64,000 bases of DNA from positions 1 through 64,000 of the forward strand of contig NZ_JBAWKC010000003.1 in NCBI RefSeq assembly GCF_044003965.1, read 5' to 3'. The translations under genes were made by a program, and so were the position numbers. Source of the DNA: Yeosuana aquiaggeris (lineage in GTDB: Bacteria; Bacteroidota; Bacteroidia; Flavobacteriales; Flavobacteriaceae). Below, piece by piece: positions 24,212-33,633 of this stretch; within the stretch, counting starts at the first letter, position 1, and each line of letters starts with the position of its first letter. The notes under the pieces were generated by a model. It saw only the letters and a list, made by a program, of their open reading frames with translations. It made no database searches and was not told the origin of the DNA.

Positions 24212-25300
24212 CTATTTTTTAAATCTATCTACTATTTTCCTTGCTAAATTATAAACAAAATGGTTGGTCTGTGCATAATAAAATGAAATGAGACTTACAA
24301 TAACTATAAATATGAATGCTCCAATGACGGCTTCATTTGGGTTTAAAGATTCATTATAAAACCGCTTTAATCCAACACCGGTAAAACTTCCAAATAGAAT
24401 GACAAAATGAATGACATACATTGAAAGTGTTTTTTCTCCAATGCGTGCAATTAAAGATTGTTTTAAAAAGCGTTCGAAGGTGTAAAAAACGCCGAAAAGG
24501 ATTAATACATTCCCTAATCGTGTGAAAAGATAATTGTAATCGGCACTGCGAAATAATAGTTCTATATCTGTTAAATAATAGAGTTCTTTTAAAAACCAGG
24601 ATGAGTGGTATACAAGAAAATAGCCGATAACGAAAAAAGTTATAATGGTGAATATTTTAAAACGATTTCTGTGAGCATGTCTAAAAAAAATAGTCGAAAG
24701 AAAAGCACCAAAAGCCGTATAACCAAACCATGGCAATATGGTAAAGACTGAACCATTAACTTTTGTCATATAATTAGCAAAGAAAAGTGGGACATCTTTT
24801 ATTACCAAATCTCTGTATAATGGTTCTGTGATAAAACATAAAAATCCTATTATAAATAAAACAATTGAGAAAATATAACTATGGTGTTTTAAAACCATAT
24901 GCAGTCCAATTAGTAAAATTAAAGACAAGCCAATACATTGCAGGACATCAATCACCAGAAAATAGGAATTAAAATAACCGCTAAACCAATCTAATAAATT
25001 AACTCGAAGGCTGTAACCTATAATAATAAGCAAAAGTCCCCTAAATAATCCTTTTTTTATTCTTGGGCGATCATCTCCTTTGGCATTGGCACGTAATAAT
25101 AAATAAGCAAAAACTAACCCGGATATAGTAAAAAATGTTGGAGCTGTGATACCTCTAAAATAAGACCAGATGTTATATACTTGATTTGAAGTGTCTCGGT
25201 AAACAGGATCAATTAAAGTATCAATAAAATGCCCTTGAAGCATCATTAATATGGCAAATGCCCTAACGGCATCAATAAAATATAATCGATTAGTATTCAA
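24212..25300 (-). CDS. Integral membrane acyltransferase (DUF1624 / heparan-alpha-glucosaminide N-acetyltransferase-like)
   Basis: A 362-residue protein with about ten membrane segments. It opens RLYFIDAVRAFAILMMLQGH, the motif of DUF1624 and related transmembrane acyltransferases, including the likely active-site His at about residue 23. After that come YFRGITAPTFFTISGLVFAY, repeated hydrophobic segments, and the C-terminal RIGEKTLSMYVIHFVILF, also typical. It probably transfers acetyl groups across the inner membrane to an envelope glycan. The acceptor is unknown. It is a lone gene, divergent from the AGCS symporter. Confidence 0.8.
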   Translation of the reverse strand: MNTNRLYFIDAVRAFAILMMLQGHFIDTLIDPVYRDTSNQVYNIWSYFRGITAPTFFTISGLVFAYLLLRANAKGDDRPRIKKGLFRGLLLIIIGYSLRVNLLDWFSGYFNSYFLVIDVLQCIGLSLILLIGLHMVLKHHSYIFSIVLFIIGFLCFITEPLYRDLVIKDVPLFFANYMTKVNGSVFTILPWFGYTAFGAFLSTIFFRHAHRNRFKIFTIITFFVIGYFLVYHSSWFLKELYYLTDIELLFRSADYNYLFTRLGNVLILFGVFYTFERFLKQSLIARIGEKTLSMYVIHFVILFGSFTGVGLKRFYNESLNPNEAVIGAFIFIVIVSLISFYYAQTNHFVYNLARKIVDRFKK

Positions 25301-25405
25301 CTAAAGCAGGTTTGATATGAATAAATATAAACTAAATATTTAATAACAAAGATATCTTAATAAATCAAAAGTAATATATTAGTATCGTACTAGTAATATA
25401 TCCAT

Positions 25406-26773
25406 ATGACTTTTATTGATAAAATTATAGCCGATTTTGCTTCTTTTATTTGGGGATTGCCACTACTTATACTCCTTATAGGAGGCGGATTTTATTTATT
25501 AATTCTTTCTAAATTTTTACCATTTAGATTTATTTTACATGCTATAAATGTCTTACGTGGTAAGTATGATAATGCAAATGATAAAGGTGAAATTACCCAT
25601 TTTCAAGCCTTAACAACGGCATTATCTTCAACCATTGGCATGGGAAATATTGCTGGTGTTGCAGTCGCTATTAGTATTGGAGGCCCGGGTGCCATGTTTT
25701 GGATGTGGGTAAGCGCCATCATTGGAATGTCAACCAAGTTTTTTACTTGTACTTTATCTATTATGTTTAGAGGAAAGGATAGTATTGGTAATATTCAGGG
25801 TGGCCCCATGTATGTGATTATGGAAGGATTGGGTAAATCTTGGAAACCTTTGGCGATTTTTTTTAGTGTATGTGGTTTAATTGGGGCTTTACCTGTTTTT
25901 AATGTGAATCAATTAAAACAAGCCATTAATGATATTTTGTTAATTCCGAATGGCGTTGAGGTCAGTTTTATGTCAAACTTAATAATTGGAATAGTCCTAG
26001 TTTTAATAACTGCCACAGTTATTTTAGGGGGATTAGACAGAATAAGTAAAACAGCTTCAAAATTAGTTCCAGGTATGGTTATCCTATATTTTATATTAGT
26101 GCTAATCATATTATTTGTTTATAAAAGCGAGGTTCCAAAATATTTAGCATTAATGTTTACAGATGCTTTTAGTGCTCATAATTTTAAAGGAGACACCTTT
26201 GTTGGAGGGACTTTAGGGGGTTTAATTTTGTTAGGAATCCGAAGAGGCGCATTTTCAAATGAGGCGGGGATTGGAACAGCTCCAATGGCTCACGGTGCAG
26301 CGAAAACAAATGAACCTATGCGAGAGGGGTTGGTAGCCATGTTAGGACCAGCCATTGATACTATTTTTATATGTACATTAACTGCATTAGCAATTTTGGT
26401 GACTGGTGTTTGGCAAACAAGCGATTCCAACGGTGTTTCATTAACGGCAAACGCCTTTGACAATGCGATTCCTATATATGGGAAATACTTATTACTCATC
26501 TGCATTGCCACCTTTAGTATTTCTTCCTTATTCTCTTACTCTTATTACGGAACAAAATGCATGTCATTTCTCTTAGGGGACCATAATAAACACTTTTATA
26601 ATTATATCTACATTGCCAGTATTATTTTAGGGGCTACCACTTCATTAAATATGATGTTAAATTTAATTGATAGCGCTTTTGCTTTAATGGCCATACCAAC
26701 AATGATAAGTACCTTAATTTTAGCGCCGCGAGTATTAAAGGAAATTAGTCTGTATAAGACTAAATATTTATAA
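25406..26773 (+). CDS. Alanine/glycine:cation symporter (AGCS family)
   Basis: A 455-residue inner-membrane carrier with about 11 segments. Typical AGCS elements are LPFRFILHAINVLRGKY, the family signature FQALTTALSSTIGMGNIAGVA, GGPGAMFWMWVSAIIGMSTKF, IQGGPMYVIMEG, and RRGAFSNEAGIGTAPMAH. Such carriers import alanine, glycine or a related small amino acid with sodium. It is the first gene in a rightward run that continues with the HTH protein 41 bases later. A metabolic link to the acetate genes behind it is uncertain. Confidence 0.9.
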   Translation: MTFIDKIIADFASFIWGLPLLILLIGGGFYLLILSKFLPFRFILHAINVLRGKYDNANDKGEITHFQALTTALSSTIGMGNIAGVAVAISIGGPGAMFWMWVSAIIGMSTKFFTCTLSIMFRGKDSIGNIQGGPMYVIMEGLGKSWKPLAIFFSVCGLIGALPVFNVNQLKQAINDILLIPNGVEVSFMSNLIIGIVLVLITATVILGGLDRISKTASKLVPGMVILYFILVLIILFVYKSEVPKYLALMFTDAFSAHNFKGDTFVGGTLGGLILLGIRRGAFSNEAGIGTAPMAHGAAKTNEPMREGLVAMLGPAIDTIFICTLTALAILVTGVWQTSDSNGVSLTANAFDNAIPIYGKYLLLICIATFSISSLFSYSYYGTKCMSFLLGDHNKHFYNYIYIASIILGATTSLNMMLNLIDSAFALMAIPTMISTLILAPRVLKEISLYKTKYL

Positions 26774-26814
26774 AATATGTGCTAAATTAGTATATTTATG
26801 CTAAAATAATATAT

Positions 26815-27234
26815 ATGACAATTAATCAGTGTCCAAATTGTGCCTCATCAGCTTATATTAAGAGTGGGATTGTAAATGATAGACAGCGCTATAAATGCAA
26901 GTCTTGTGGATATTATTTCTCTGTAGACAAGATAGGAAAAAAGATCGATGAATATTATGTTAATAAGGCACTTCAACTGTATTTAGAGGGATTGACATAT
27001 AGAGAAATTGAACGTATTTTAGGGGTGTCTCATGTAAGTATCATGAATTGGGTTAAGAAATATAATATCAAAAGGCCAACCAGCACTAACTATCATCCAA
27101 CCTACAAAATACTTAATGCTTTAGAGTTGTCAAAATACTTCCAAAAGATTGAAAACTTATCAGGTGCAGGGGTAGTGGTTACGGAATTAGGAGATAAGTT
27201 TATGCTCATAAAATGGGAGCGTTTCAGAGATTAA
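26815..27234 (+). CDS. Zinc-ribbon/helix-turn-helix protein resembling the IS1 InsA N-terminus
   Basis: A 139-residue protein. Residues 1-45 form a zinc ribbon of the IS1-transposase type: QCPNCASSAYIKSG, then QRYKCKSCGYYFSVD. Residues 55-95 are a helix-turn-helix (LQLYLEGLTYREIERILGVS, HVSIMNWVKKY). The last 35 residues (LSKYFQKIENLSGAGVVVTE) are a short unknown domain. No catalytic transposase partner (InsB DDE domain) and no terminal inverted repeats are visible, so this is not a working insertion sequence. It more likely is a domesticated DNA-binding regulator. Its position just before the porin and symporter genes suggests it controls them, which is inference. Confidence 0.78.
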   Translation: MTINQCPNCASSAYIKSGIVNDRQRYKCKSCGYYFSVDKIGKKIDEYYVNKALQLYLEGLTYREIERILGVSHVSIMNWVKKYNIKRPTSTNYHPTYKILNALELSKYFQKIENLSGAGVVVTELGDKFMLIKWERFRD

Positions 27235-27341
27235 CTATAGTTAATTAACATTTATATATATTGATTTTTTTTTAACAATTTTTTATTTGGAGATTAGTAC
27301 TGCACACAAAACCAATTTACTAACTAATCATTCAATAATTT

Positions 27342-28586
27342 ATGAAAAAAAAAATCAGTTTACTTATAGGCTTAGGCCTATTTGCCTTACAGTTTATGTT
27401 TTCCCAGGGTTCGCCGGATTATTCAGGTGGACTTAAAGTAAATTTAAACGAAGATGGTTCAAAATATTTTCGAATCATTTCTTGGGCTCAATTCTGGGTG
27501 CAGAATAATTCAGACAGACCTTTAGACGCTAACGGAAACGAACAAAGCGATTTAGATTTTAGCTTACGCCGTGCACGTATTTTAATGTATGCGCAGATTA
27601 ACAAAGATTTTTTAATCTTAACTCACTTCGGACTTAATAGTTTAAACGCCGATAATATGACGTCTATTGGTACAGGAGACCGGTCGCAGCTCTTTTTTCA
27701 TGACGTATGGGCACAATACCGTTTAAGTGACAATCACGCAATTGGAGGTGGTTTACATTATTGGAATGGTATTTCCAGGCTCAATAATCAAAGTACCTTA
27801 AACATGCTTACCATGGACAATCAGCGTCAGGCATGGGCAACCTTAGGATTAACCGATCAGTTTGCACGACACATAGGTGTTTACCTTAAGGGAAATCTTA
27901 AAAAACTACAATATCGCATAGCAATCAATGATGCCATTACCAATAATTTACAAGCAAGTGCCATTCCTGCTAATGGAGGTGCAGCGGTGTATTCTGGTAG
28001 ACGGCTGTTAGGTTCAAAAGATGCTGGTAGAAATTATGCAGGTTATTTTGATTATAATTTCTTAGACCAAGAATCTAATTTTTTACCATACAAAGTAGGT
28101 AGTTATCTTGGTGGAAAAAAAGTGTTTAATGTAGGAGCAGGATTCTTTCTGCATCCCAAAGGTGCTGTTGTAGCTAATAGTTCAGGACAATTATCTGGAG
28201 AAGATGTTTCCATCTTTGCGGTAGATGCCTTCTATGATTCACCAGTAGGCGAAAATGGTGCAGCTATTACGGCTTATGCTTTAGCTCAATTTAATGATTA
28301 TGGTAAAGACTTTACTTTGGGAACCACTTATGAAACTGGATCTTTAATTCATGGTCATTTAGGTTATGTTTTTCCTTCGGAAAGCAAGACAAAGTTTCAA
28401 CCTTACATCCAATATGACAATCGTCAAATTGACGCTATTAATGATAGTGCAACGTCCTTTGGAATAGGAACTAACGCTTATTTTAGCGGACATAATTCAA
28501 AATTGACCTTGGAATATTTTAATACAAAATATGCTAATAACGAAGCTGTTGGGACACTGACACTTCAAGCTATGATTTATCTATAA
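27342..28586 (+). CDS. Outer-membrane porin
   Basis: The protein is 414 aa with signal peptide MKKKISLLIGLGLFALQFMF, cleaved near SQG. The mature part is a long beta-barrel: an early strand region KYFRIISWAQFWVQNN, LDFSLRRARILMYAQINKDF as in phosphate-selective-like porins, and many further amphipathic strands to a C-terminal LTLQAMIYL. Phosphate is not implied; related porins pass small organic anions. It lies directly upstream of the DUF4212 and symporter genes (12 bases to the first), so it probably supplies the outer-membrane step for the same substrate, likely acetate or another short-chain acid. Confidence 0.82.
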   Translation: MKKKISLLIGLGLFALQFMFSQGSPDYSGGLKVNLNEDGSKYFRIISWAQFWVQNNSDRPLDANGNEQSDLDFSLRRARILMYAQINKDFLILTHFGLNSLNADNMTSIGTGDRSQLFFHDVWAQYRLSDNHAIGGGLHYWNGISRLNNQSTLNMLTMDNQRQAWATLGLTDQFARHIGVYLKGNLKKLQYRIAINDAITNNLQASAIPANGGAAVYSGRRLLGSKDAGRNYAGYFDYNFLDQESNFLPYKVGSYLGGKKVFNVGAGFFLHPKGAVVANSSGQLSGEDVSIFAVDAFYDSPVGENGAAITAYALAQFNDYGKDFTLGTTYETGSLIHGHLGYVFPSESKTKFQPYIQYDNRQIDAINDSATSFGIGTNAYFSGHNSKLTLEYFNTKYANNEAVGTLTLQAMIYL

Positions 28587-28598
28587 AAACTAACGATT

Positions 28599-28859
28599 AT
28601 GAGTGAAAAACAAAAACATGCAACTGCTTATTGGAAAAAAAACTTAAGTTATTTAATTATATTATTAACTATTTGGTTTTTAGTTTCTTATGGAGCAGGA
28701 ATATTATTTAAAGAGGAATTGAATAATATTAAATTAGGTGGATTTAAACTAGGGTTTTGGTTCGCACAACAAGGGTCAATATATGTATTCGTGATTTTAA
28801 TTTTCGTTTACGTAAGATTAATGAATAAACTAGATAAAAAATTCGGTTTCGACGAGTAA
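28599..28859 (+). CDS. DUF4212 small subunit of sodium:solute symporter
   Basis: An 86-residue protein with two membrane segments. The pattern is that of DUF4212: AYWKKNLSYLIILLTIWFLV, then YGAGILFKEELNNIKLGGFKLGFWFAQQGSIYVFVILIFVYV, ending NKLDKKFGFDE. It is nearly always encoded directly before a sodium/solute symporter of the acetate-permease group, as here (23 bases). The pair probably forms one transport complex in the inner membrane. Confidence 0.92.
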   Translation: MSEKQKHATAYWKKNLSYLIILLTIWFLVSYGAGILFKEELNNIKLGGFKLGFWFAQQGSIYVFVILIFVYVRLMNKLDKKFGFDE

Positions 28860-28882
28860 GCCTTAACTAAAAAATAAATATT

Positions 28883-30655
28883 ATGAGTGTACAAACGTGG
28901 ACATGGATATTAGTAGGGGTTACTTTCGCCCTATATTTTGGAATAGCATTTTGGGCCAGAGCTGGTTCAACTAAAGATTTCTATGTAGCCGGTGGTGGAG
29001 TTTCACCTTTGGCAAACGGCATGGCAACTGCCGCAGACTGGATGAGCGCTGCTTCTTTTATTAGTATGGCTGGAATTATATCTTTTGCAGGATATGATGG
29101 ATCTGTTTATCTGATGGGATGGACAGGAGGTTATGTGCTTTTAGCACTGCTTTTAGCACCTTATTTAAGAAAATTTGGAAAGTTTACCGTTCCTGATTTT
29201 ATTGGTGATAGATATTATTCAAATACAGCAAGAACTGTAGCTGTTATTTGTGCTTTAATAGTTTCTTTTACCTATGTGGCGGGTCAAATGCGTGGCGTAG
29301 GAATTGTATTTTCCCAATTTTTGCAGGTTGATATCAATTTAGGGGTAACCATAGGTATGGGAGTTGTTCTGGGATTTGCGCTTTTAGGTGGAATGAAAGG
29401 AATAACCTATACGCAAGTCGCTCAATATTGCGTATTGATTTTTGCCTTTATGGTACCCGCTATTTTTATTTCATTTCAAATGACTGGTAATCCAATTCCA
29501 CAGATAGGAATGGGTAGTAAAACACATGATGGTGTTTTTTTACTGGATAAGTTAGATTCGCTTCACACGCAGTTAGGATTTAAAGAATACACCAGTGGCA
29601 CAAAATCTACTTGGGATGTTTTCGCTATTACATTAGCATTAATGGTGGGAACGGCTGGTTTACCTCATGTTATAGTGAGATTCTTTACTGTACCAAAGGT
29701 AAAAGACGCAAGAAAATCAGCAGGATTAGCCTTATTATTTATTGCTATTTTATATACAACAGCACCTGCGATTGCTGTGTTTTCAAGAACGAACCTTATA
29801 GAAACAGTAAGTAATAAAGAATATACTTCAATTCCAGAGTGGTTTAAAAACTGGGAGAATACGGGGTTAATTGCATGGGATGATAAAAATGGTGATGGAA
29901 AGATACAATATGTTGAAGGGGCTTCATCTAATGGGAAACCTGTTTATATTAAAGAAAGAGGCGTTCATGGTGAACGATTAATTTCAAATGGAAATGACAA
30001 TGCTAATGAATTGTATGTTGATAGAGATATCATGGTATTAGCGAATCCAGAGATTGCTAATTTGCCAAACTGGGTTATAGCCTTAGTTGCAGCAGGAGGA
30101 TTAGCCGCTGCTTTATCAACAGCCGCAGGCTTATTATTAGTAATTTCAACTTCAATTTCTCATGATTTAATTAAAAAGCAGATAAAACCGAACATATCAG
30201 AAAAAGGAGAATTATTAGCTGCTCGTATTTCAATTTTTGTAGCAATTATTATAGCTGGTATTTTCGGTATCTATCCACCAGGGTTTGTCGCCGCAGTTGT
30301 CGCTTTAGCTTTTGGTTTAGCCGCGGCTTCTTTCTTCCCTGCCATTATACTTGGAATTTTTGATAAGCGCATGAATAAAGAAGGTGCAATTTCAGGGATG
30401 ATCGTGGGTATTACCATTATGTTGTTTTATATGATACGATATAAAACCGGATTAATTGGTATTATGGATGCCAGACCAGCTAGTGAATGGTGGTTTGGTA
30501 CATCTCCAGAGGGTTTTGGTACTATAGCCATGATTTTAAATGTCATAGTATCTGTAGTTGTTTCAAGATTAACACCTGCACCACCGTTACACGTTCAAGA
30601 AATAGTGGAAAGCATAAGAATACCGAGCGGAGCTAATGAAGCTTCTTCACACTAA
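28883..30655 (+). CDS. Sodium:solute symporter, acetate-permease-like (VC_2705 type)
   Basis: A 590-residue SSS-family carrier of about 13 membrane segments. It opens with a short N-terminal helix and FYVAGGGVSPLANGMATAAD, followed by WMSAASFISMAGIISFAGYDG, FGKFTVPDFIGDRYYS, LPHVIVRFFTVP, and LAAALSTAAGLLLVISTSIS, which holds the sodium-site region. Near residues 330-370 it has a loop with a DKNGDGKIQYVEG segment, an EF-hand-like motif (D-x-N-x-D-x-K) that might bind calcium. The nearby acyl-CoA synthetase fusion supports a short-chain carboxylate such as acetate or propionate as substrate. A strong terminator follows. Confidence 0.9.
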   Translation: MSVQTWTWILVGVTFALYFGIAFWARAGSTKDFYVAGGGVSPLANGMATAADWMSAASFISMAGIISFAGYDGSVYLMGWTGGYVLLALLLAPYLRKFGKFTVPDFIGDRYYSNTARTVAVICALIVSFTYVAGQMRGVGIVFSQFLQVDINLGVTIGMGVVLGFALLGGMKGITYTQVAQYCVLIFAFMVPAIFISFQMTGNPIPQIGMGSKTHDGVFLLDKLDSLHTQLGFKEYTSGTKSTWDVFAITLALMVGTAGLPHVIVRFFTVPKVKDARKSAGLALLFIAILYTTAPAIAVFSRTNLIETVSNKEYTSIPEWFKNWENTGLIAWDDKNGDGKIQYVEGASSNGKPVYIKERGVHGERLISNGNDNANELYVDRDIMVLANPEIANLPNWVIALVAAGGLAAALSTAAGLLLVISTSISHDLIKKQIKPNISEKGELLAARISIFVAIIIAGIFGIYPPGFVAAVVALAFGLAAASFFPAIILGIFDKRMNKEGAISGMIVGITIMLFYMIRYKTGLIGIMDARPASEWWFGTSPEGFGTIAMILNVIVSVVVSRLTPAPPLHVQEIVESIRIPSGANEASSH

Positions 30656-30674
30656 TAATAATTTGTCTATTTTT

Positions 30675-30713
30675 AAAAACAGTATTGCAATTACATGCAA
30701 TACTGTTTTTTTC
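30675..30713 (+). terminator. Strong intrinsic terminator after the symporter gene
   Basis: AAAAACAGTATTGCA and TGCAATACTGTTTTT form a 15-bp perfect stem with a 6-base loop, followed by more T. It separates the porin-symporter operon from the downstream kinase genes, so the latter need their own promoter or read-through. Confidence 0.87.
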
Positions 30714-30743
30714 TTAAATTTAAAACAATTTTAAAATGGAATC

Positions 30744-30938
30744 ATGAAAAAGCGTCACGAACAAAAACTTGTCGTTCTATCAATAATTTTATTGTTACTT
30801 TTAAACGTTCCGTTTATTTTGATTTTTAATTTTGGAGGTGAAGTTTTTGGATTCCCCACATTTTATTTTTCGATATTTTCAATTTGGTTATTTTCTGTAA
30901 TCATTTCTTTTATCATTTTAAGAAGGCACTATGAATAA
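30744..30938 (+). CDS. Small membrane protein upstream of the CrbS-like kinase (DUF3311-like size and pattern)
   Basis: A 64-residue protein with a basic start (MKKRHEQK) and two membrane segments, separated by GEVFGFPTFYFSIFSIW. The size, the central G-x-P-x-x-x-F pattern and a place next to an SSS-domain protein recall the small subunits (DUF3311/DUF4212) that pair with SSS carriers. Its stop overlaps the start of the kinase gene by 8 bases, implying translational coupling. It could be the membrane partner of the kinase's transporter domain. That is inference; the family match is weak. Confidence 0.72.
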   Translation: MKKRHEQKLVVLSIILLLLLNVPFILIFNFGGEVFGFPTFYFSIFSIWLFSVIISFIILRRHYE

Positions 30939-33618
30939 CTATGCTTTAATAAGTATAATCATTTGTTATTTAGGGGTTTTGTTTTTCATCGCTTTTTTGG
31001 CTGAGAAAAACTCAAAAAGTAAGTGGGTAAATAATTCAATAGTTTACAGTTTATCATTAGCTGTTTATTGCTCTGCGTGGACCTATTACGGTAGCATAGG
31101 TATCGCGGCAAATTCAGGAATTAGTTTTCTTCCAATCTATTTAGGACCTGTGATTGCTGCACCTTTATGGATTGTTGTTCTTAGAAAAATCATCCGTATT
31201 TCAAAGCAGCATAAAATTTCTTCTTTGGCGGATTTTGTCTCACTTCGGTATGGGAATAATCGTTTTCTGGGTGCTATAATTACAGTGATTTGTATTTTTG
31301 GAATTGTACCCTATATTTCATTGCAGCTTAAGGCTATTTCAGAAACATTTGAGATCATGACTGATGATACCAGTTATGTTTCTAAGTATATTTTTGATGA
31401 TTCCACTTTTTATATAGCTGTTCTGTTAGCTGTTTTCGCTACCTTTTTTGGTACCCAATCGACGGATGCTTCAGACAAGCATAAAGGTATTGTAGTGACG
31501 GTTGCTTTTGAATCAATTTTGAAATTGGTGTTTTTTTTAATCATTGGAGTATATGTTACTTTTTTTCTTTTTAATGGTACTTCAGATATTTATCATAAAA
31601 TTTCAATGACTCCAAATTTTGAAAATTTAACTAAAATAAGAGGTTTGGAAGCTGGTTTTGATTGGTTATTTATGATGATGATTTCATTTGTTGCTGTTTT
31701 TTTGTTACCCAGACAATTCCAGGTTTCAGTATTGGAAAACAATAGAGAAAAACATTTAAAACAAGCCATTTGGATGTTTCCTTTATATCTACTTCTCTTT
31801 AATGTTTTCGTTATTTTTATAGCATGGGCAGGAAAATTAACATTTGGTAATGAGGTAAATGGAGAGTATTTTACTTTGTTACTACCACTTCAACACAATA
31901 ATGTTTTTTTAGCATTATTAGTTTTTCTAGGTGGGTTTTCTGCAGTTATTTCAATGGTTGTTGTTTCAACTCTGGCACTATCAACTATGGTTAGCAATAA
32001 CCTAATAATTCCATATGGCTTTTTAGATAAGTTCATAAAAGGACAACCCGACAAAAATGCGTATTATATTAAAAATATTCGTCGTATTTCTATTTTTTGC
32101 ATCATTATTACTGCCTACATTTTTTATATCAATTTTTCAATTGAATTGTCGTTGTACTCTATTGGGTTAATTTCATTTGTTATCATATCACAGTTAGCAC
32201 CATCTTTTTTTATCGGCTTATTTTGGAATAGAGGGTCTTCAAAAGCGGCAATTATTGGTATGATAGCTGGATCCTTTATTACATTTTACACTTTAGTGTT
32301 ACCATTCACAATTGAAGCATTTACGGGCATCACGGATTTTACAAATCATGGCCTGTTTAATATTTCAGTATTAAAACCGTATGCCCTTTTTGGGATCAAT
32401 TTTTTATCTCCACCGGCACATGCGTTTTTCTGGAGTATGTCAGTAAACGTGGCTTGTTATCTTGTTTTTTCCTTGTCTTCAAAAGGAAACTATCGTGAAA
32501 GAAATTATGCTGAAATGTTTGTGGACAGTCGCAATTTTTCTTCATTACAAGACAGCGCTTTAGTTTGGAAAGGTGAGGCATATGTTTCAGATATAAAAAA
32601 TGTCTTAAATAAATTTTTAGGAGAAGAAAGAGCGCAACGGGCATTGAATTTATTTTTTATGAAGTATAAAATTCCTCCTAATACACAAATGGCCGATGCC
32701 AGATTAATCAATTTTTCAGAAAAATTGCTTACCGGAAGTATCGGTAGTGCTTCTGCAAAAATATTAATTGCAAGTGCTGTAAAGGAAGAGCAAATTAGTT
32801 TGGTTGAAGTATTAAAAATCCTGGAAGAATCAAAAGAAACCATTGCCAATAATAAATTGCTTCGCGAAAAATCTGAAGAATTATCTGTTCTGGCTTTAAA
32901 ACTAAAACAGGCTAATGAAGAACTTATAAATAAGGACAAACAGAAAGATGAATTTTTAGATACGGTAGCACATGAACTAAAAACGCCTATTACTGGTATT
33001 AGAGCATCTACCGAATTATTGATCGATGAAGATGACATGCCTTATGAAATAAAAACTGAATTTTTAAAAAACATGCTTAATGATTCAGACAGACTTACAA
33101 GGCTGATAAATAATATTCTGGACTTTGAAAAGTTGGCGAAGGGCAAACACAACTTAAATATAAAACAAAACAGCATTAAAACAACTATTAAATATGCCAT
33201 AGCTAGTGTTCAACAAATAGCAATTAATAGGGGAGTCTCAATTATAAACGATAATTTAATTGACTTCCGTTTTTCATATGATGAAGATAGAATAGTTCAG
33301 GTAATAACAAATTTACTATCCAATGCTTTAAAGTTTACCGAGTCTGGAAAAGGGAAAATTACCATTGAATATAAAATGATAAACAATATGTTTGAAGTAT
33401 ATGTTATTGATAACGGAAAAGGAATTCCTGATGAGGATTTTGAGCATATATTTAATAAATTTTATCAATCAAAAAATCAAAATACAATTAAGCCTCAAGG
33501 TAGTGGATTGGGTTTAGCTATATGCAAACAAATAATTGAACAGCATAATGGAAAAATTTGGGCTAAAAAGGGGAATAAAAATGGTGCAACCTTTGTTTTT
33601 AAGCTACCTTTTAATTAA
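30931..33618 (+). CDS. SSS transporter-domain sensor histidine kinase (CrbS-like)
   Basis: The protein is 895 aa. Residues 1-520 are a complete sodium/solute-symporter-like domain of about 13 segments (VYCSAWTYYGSIGIA, ISSLADFVSLRYG, LSTMVSNNLIIP). Residues 555-650 are a STAC domain (ADARLINFSEKLLTGSIGSA, KILIASAVKEEQISLVEVLK). A coiled coil and a HisKA domain follow, with AHELKTP, His681 being the phosphorylated residue. Then a HATPase domain has NLLSNALKFT, DNGKGIP and GSGLGLAICKQ. CrbS kinases sense acetate or its flux and switch on acetyl-CoA synthetase. It is coupled to the small gene before it and is 15 bases ahead of the response regulator. Confidence 0.92.
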   Translation: MNNYALISIIICYLGVLFFIAFLAEKNSKSKWVNNSIVYSLSLAVYCSAWTYYGSIGIAANSGISFLPIYLGPVIAAPLWIVVLRKIIRISKQHKISSLADFVSLRYGNNRFLGAIITVICIFGIVPYISLQLKAISETFEIMTDDTSYVSKYIFDDSTFYIAVLLAVFATFFGTQSTDASDKHKGIVVTVAFESILKLVFFLIIGVYVTFFLFNGTSDIYHKISMTPNFENLTKIRGLEAGFDWLFMMMISFVAVFLLPRQFQVSVLENNREKHLKQAIWMFPLYLLLFNVFVIFIAWAGKLTFGNEVNGEYFTLLLPLQHNNVFLALLVFLGGFSAVISMVVVSTLALSTMVSNNLIIPYGFLDKFIKGQPDKNAYYIKNIRRISIFCIIITAYIFYINFSIELSLYSIGLISFVIISQLAPSFFIGLFWNRGSSKAAIIGMIAGSFITFYTLVLPFTIEAFTGITDFTNHGLFNISVLKPYALFGINFLSPPAHAFFWSMSVNVACYLVFSLSSKGNYRERNYAEMFVDSRNFSSLQDSALVWKGEAYVSDIKNVLNKFLGEERAQRALNLFFMKYKIPPNTQMADARLINFSEKLLTGSIGSASAKILIASAVKEEQISLVEVLKILEESKETIANNKLLREKSEELSVLALKLKQANEELINKDKQKDEFLDTVAHELKTPITGIRASTELLIDEDDMPYEIKTEFLKNMLNDSDRLTRLINNILDFEKLAKGKHNLNIKQNSIKTTIKYAIASVQQIAINRGVSIINDNLIDFRFSYDEDRIVQVITNLLSNALKFTESGKGKITIEYKMINNMFEVYVIDNGKGIPDEDFEHIFNKFYQSKNQNTIKPQGSGLGLAICKQIIEQHNGKIWAKKGNKNGATFVFKLPFN

Positions 33619-33633
33619 ATTGTACAAGATTAT

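Noticed and set aside
26815..27234. Active IS1-like insertion sequence
   Set aside because: No DDE catalytic partner gene, no terminal inverted repeats and no target duplication visible around it.
29880..29940. Calcium-binding EF-hand in the symporter as a separate finding
   Set aside because: The DKNGDGK loop is suggestive, but a single such loop within a carrier is too weak to claim a function.
32505..33038. Minus-strand open frame of 177 codons inside the CrbS-like kinase gene
   Set aside because: Antisense to a well-supported STAC/HisKA region, Ser/Asn/Phe-rich, with no recognisable domain.
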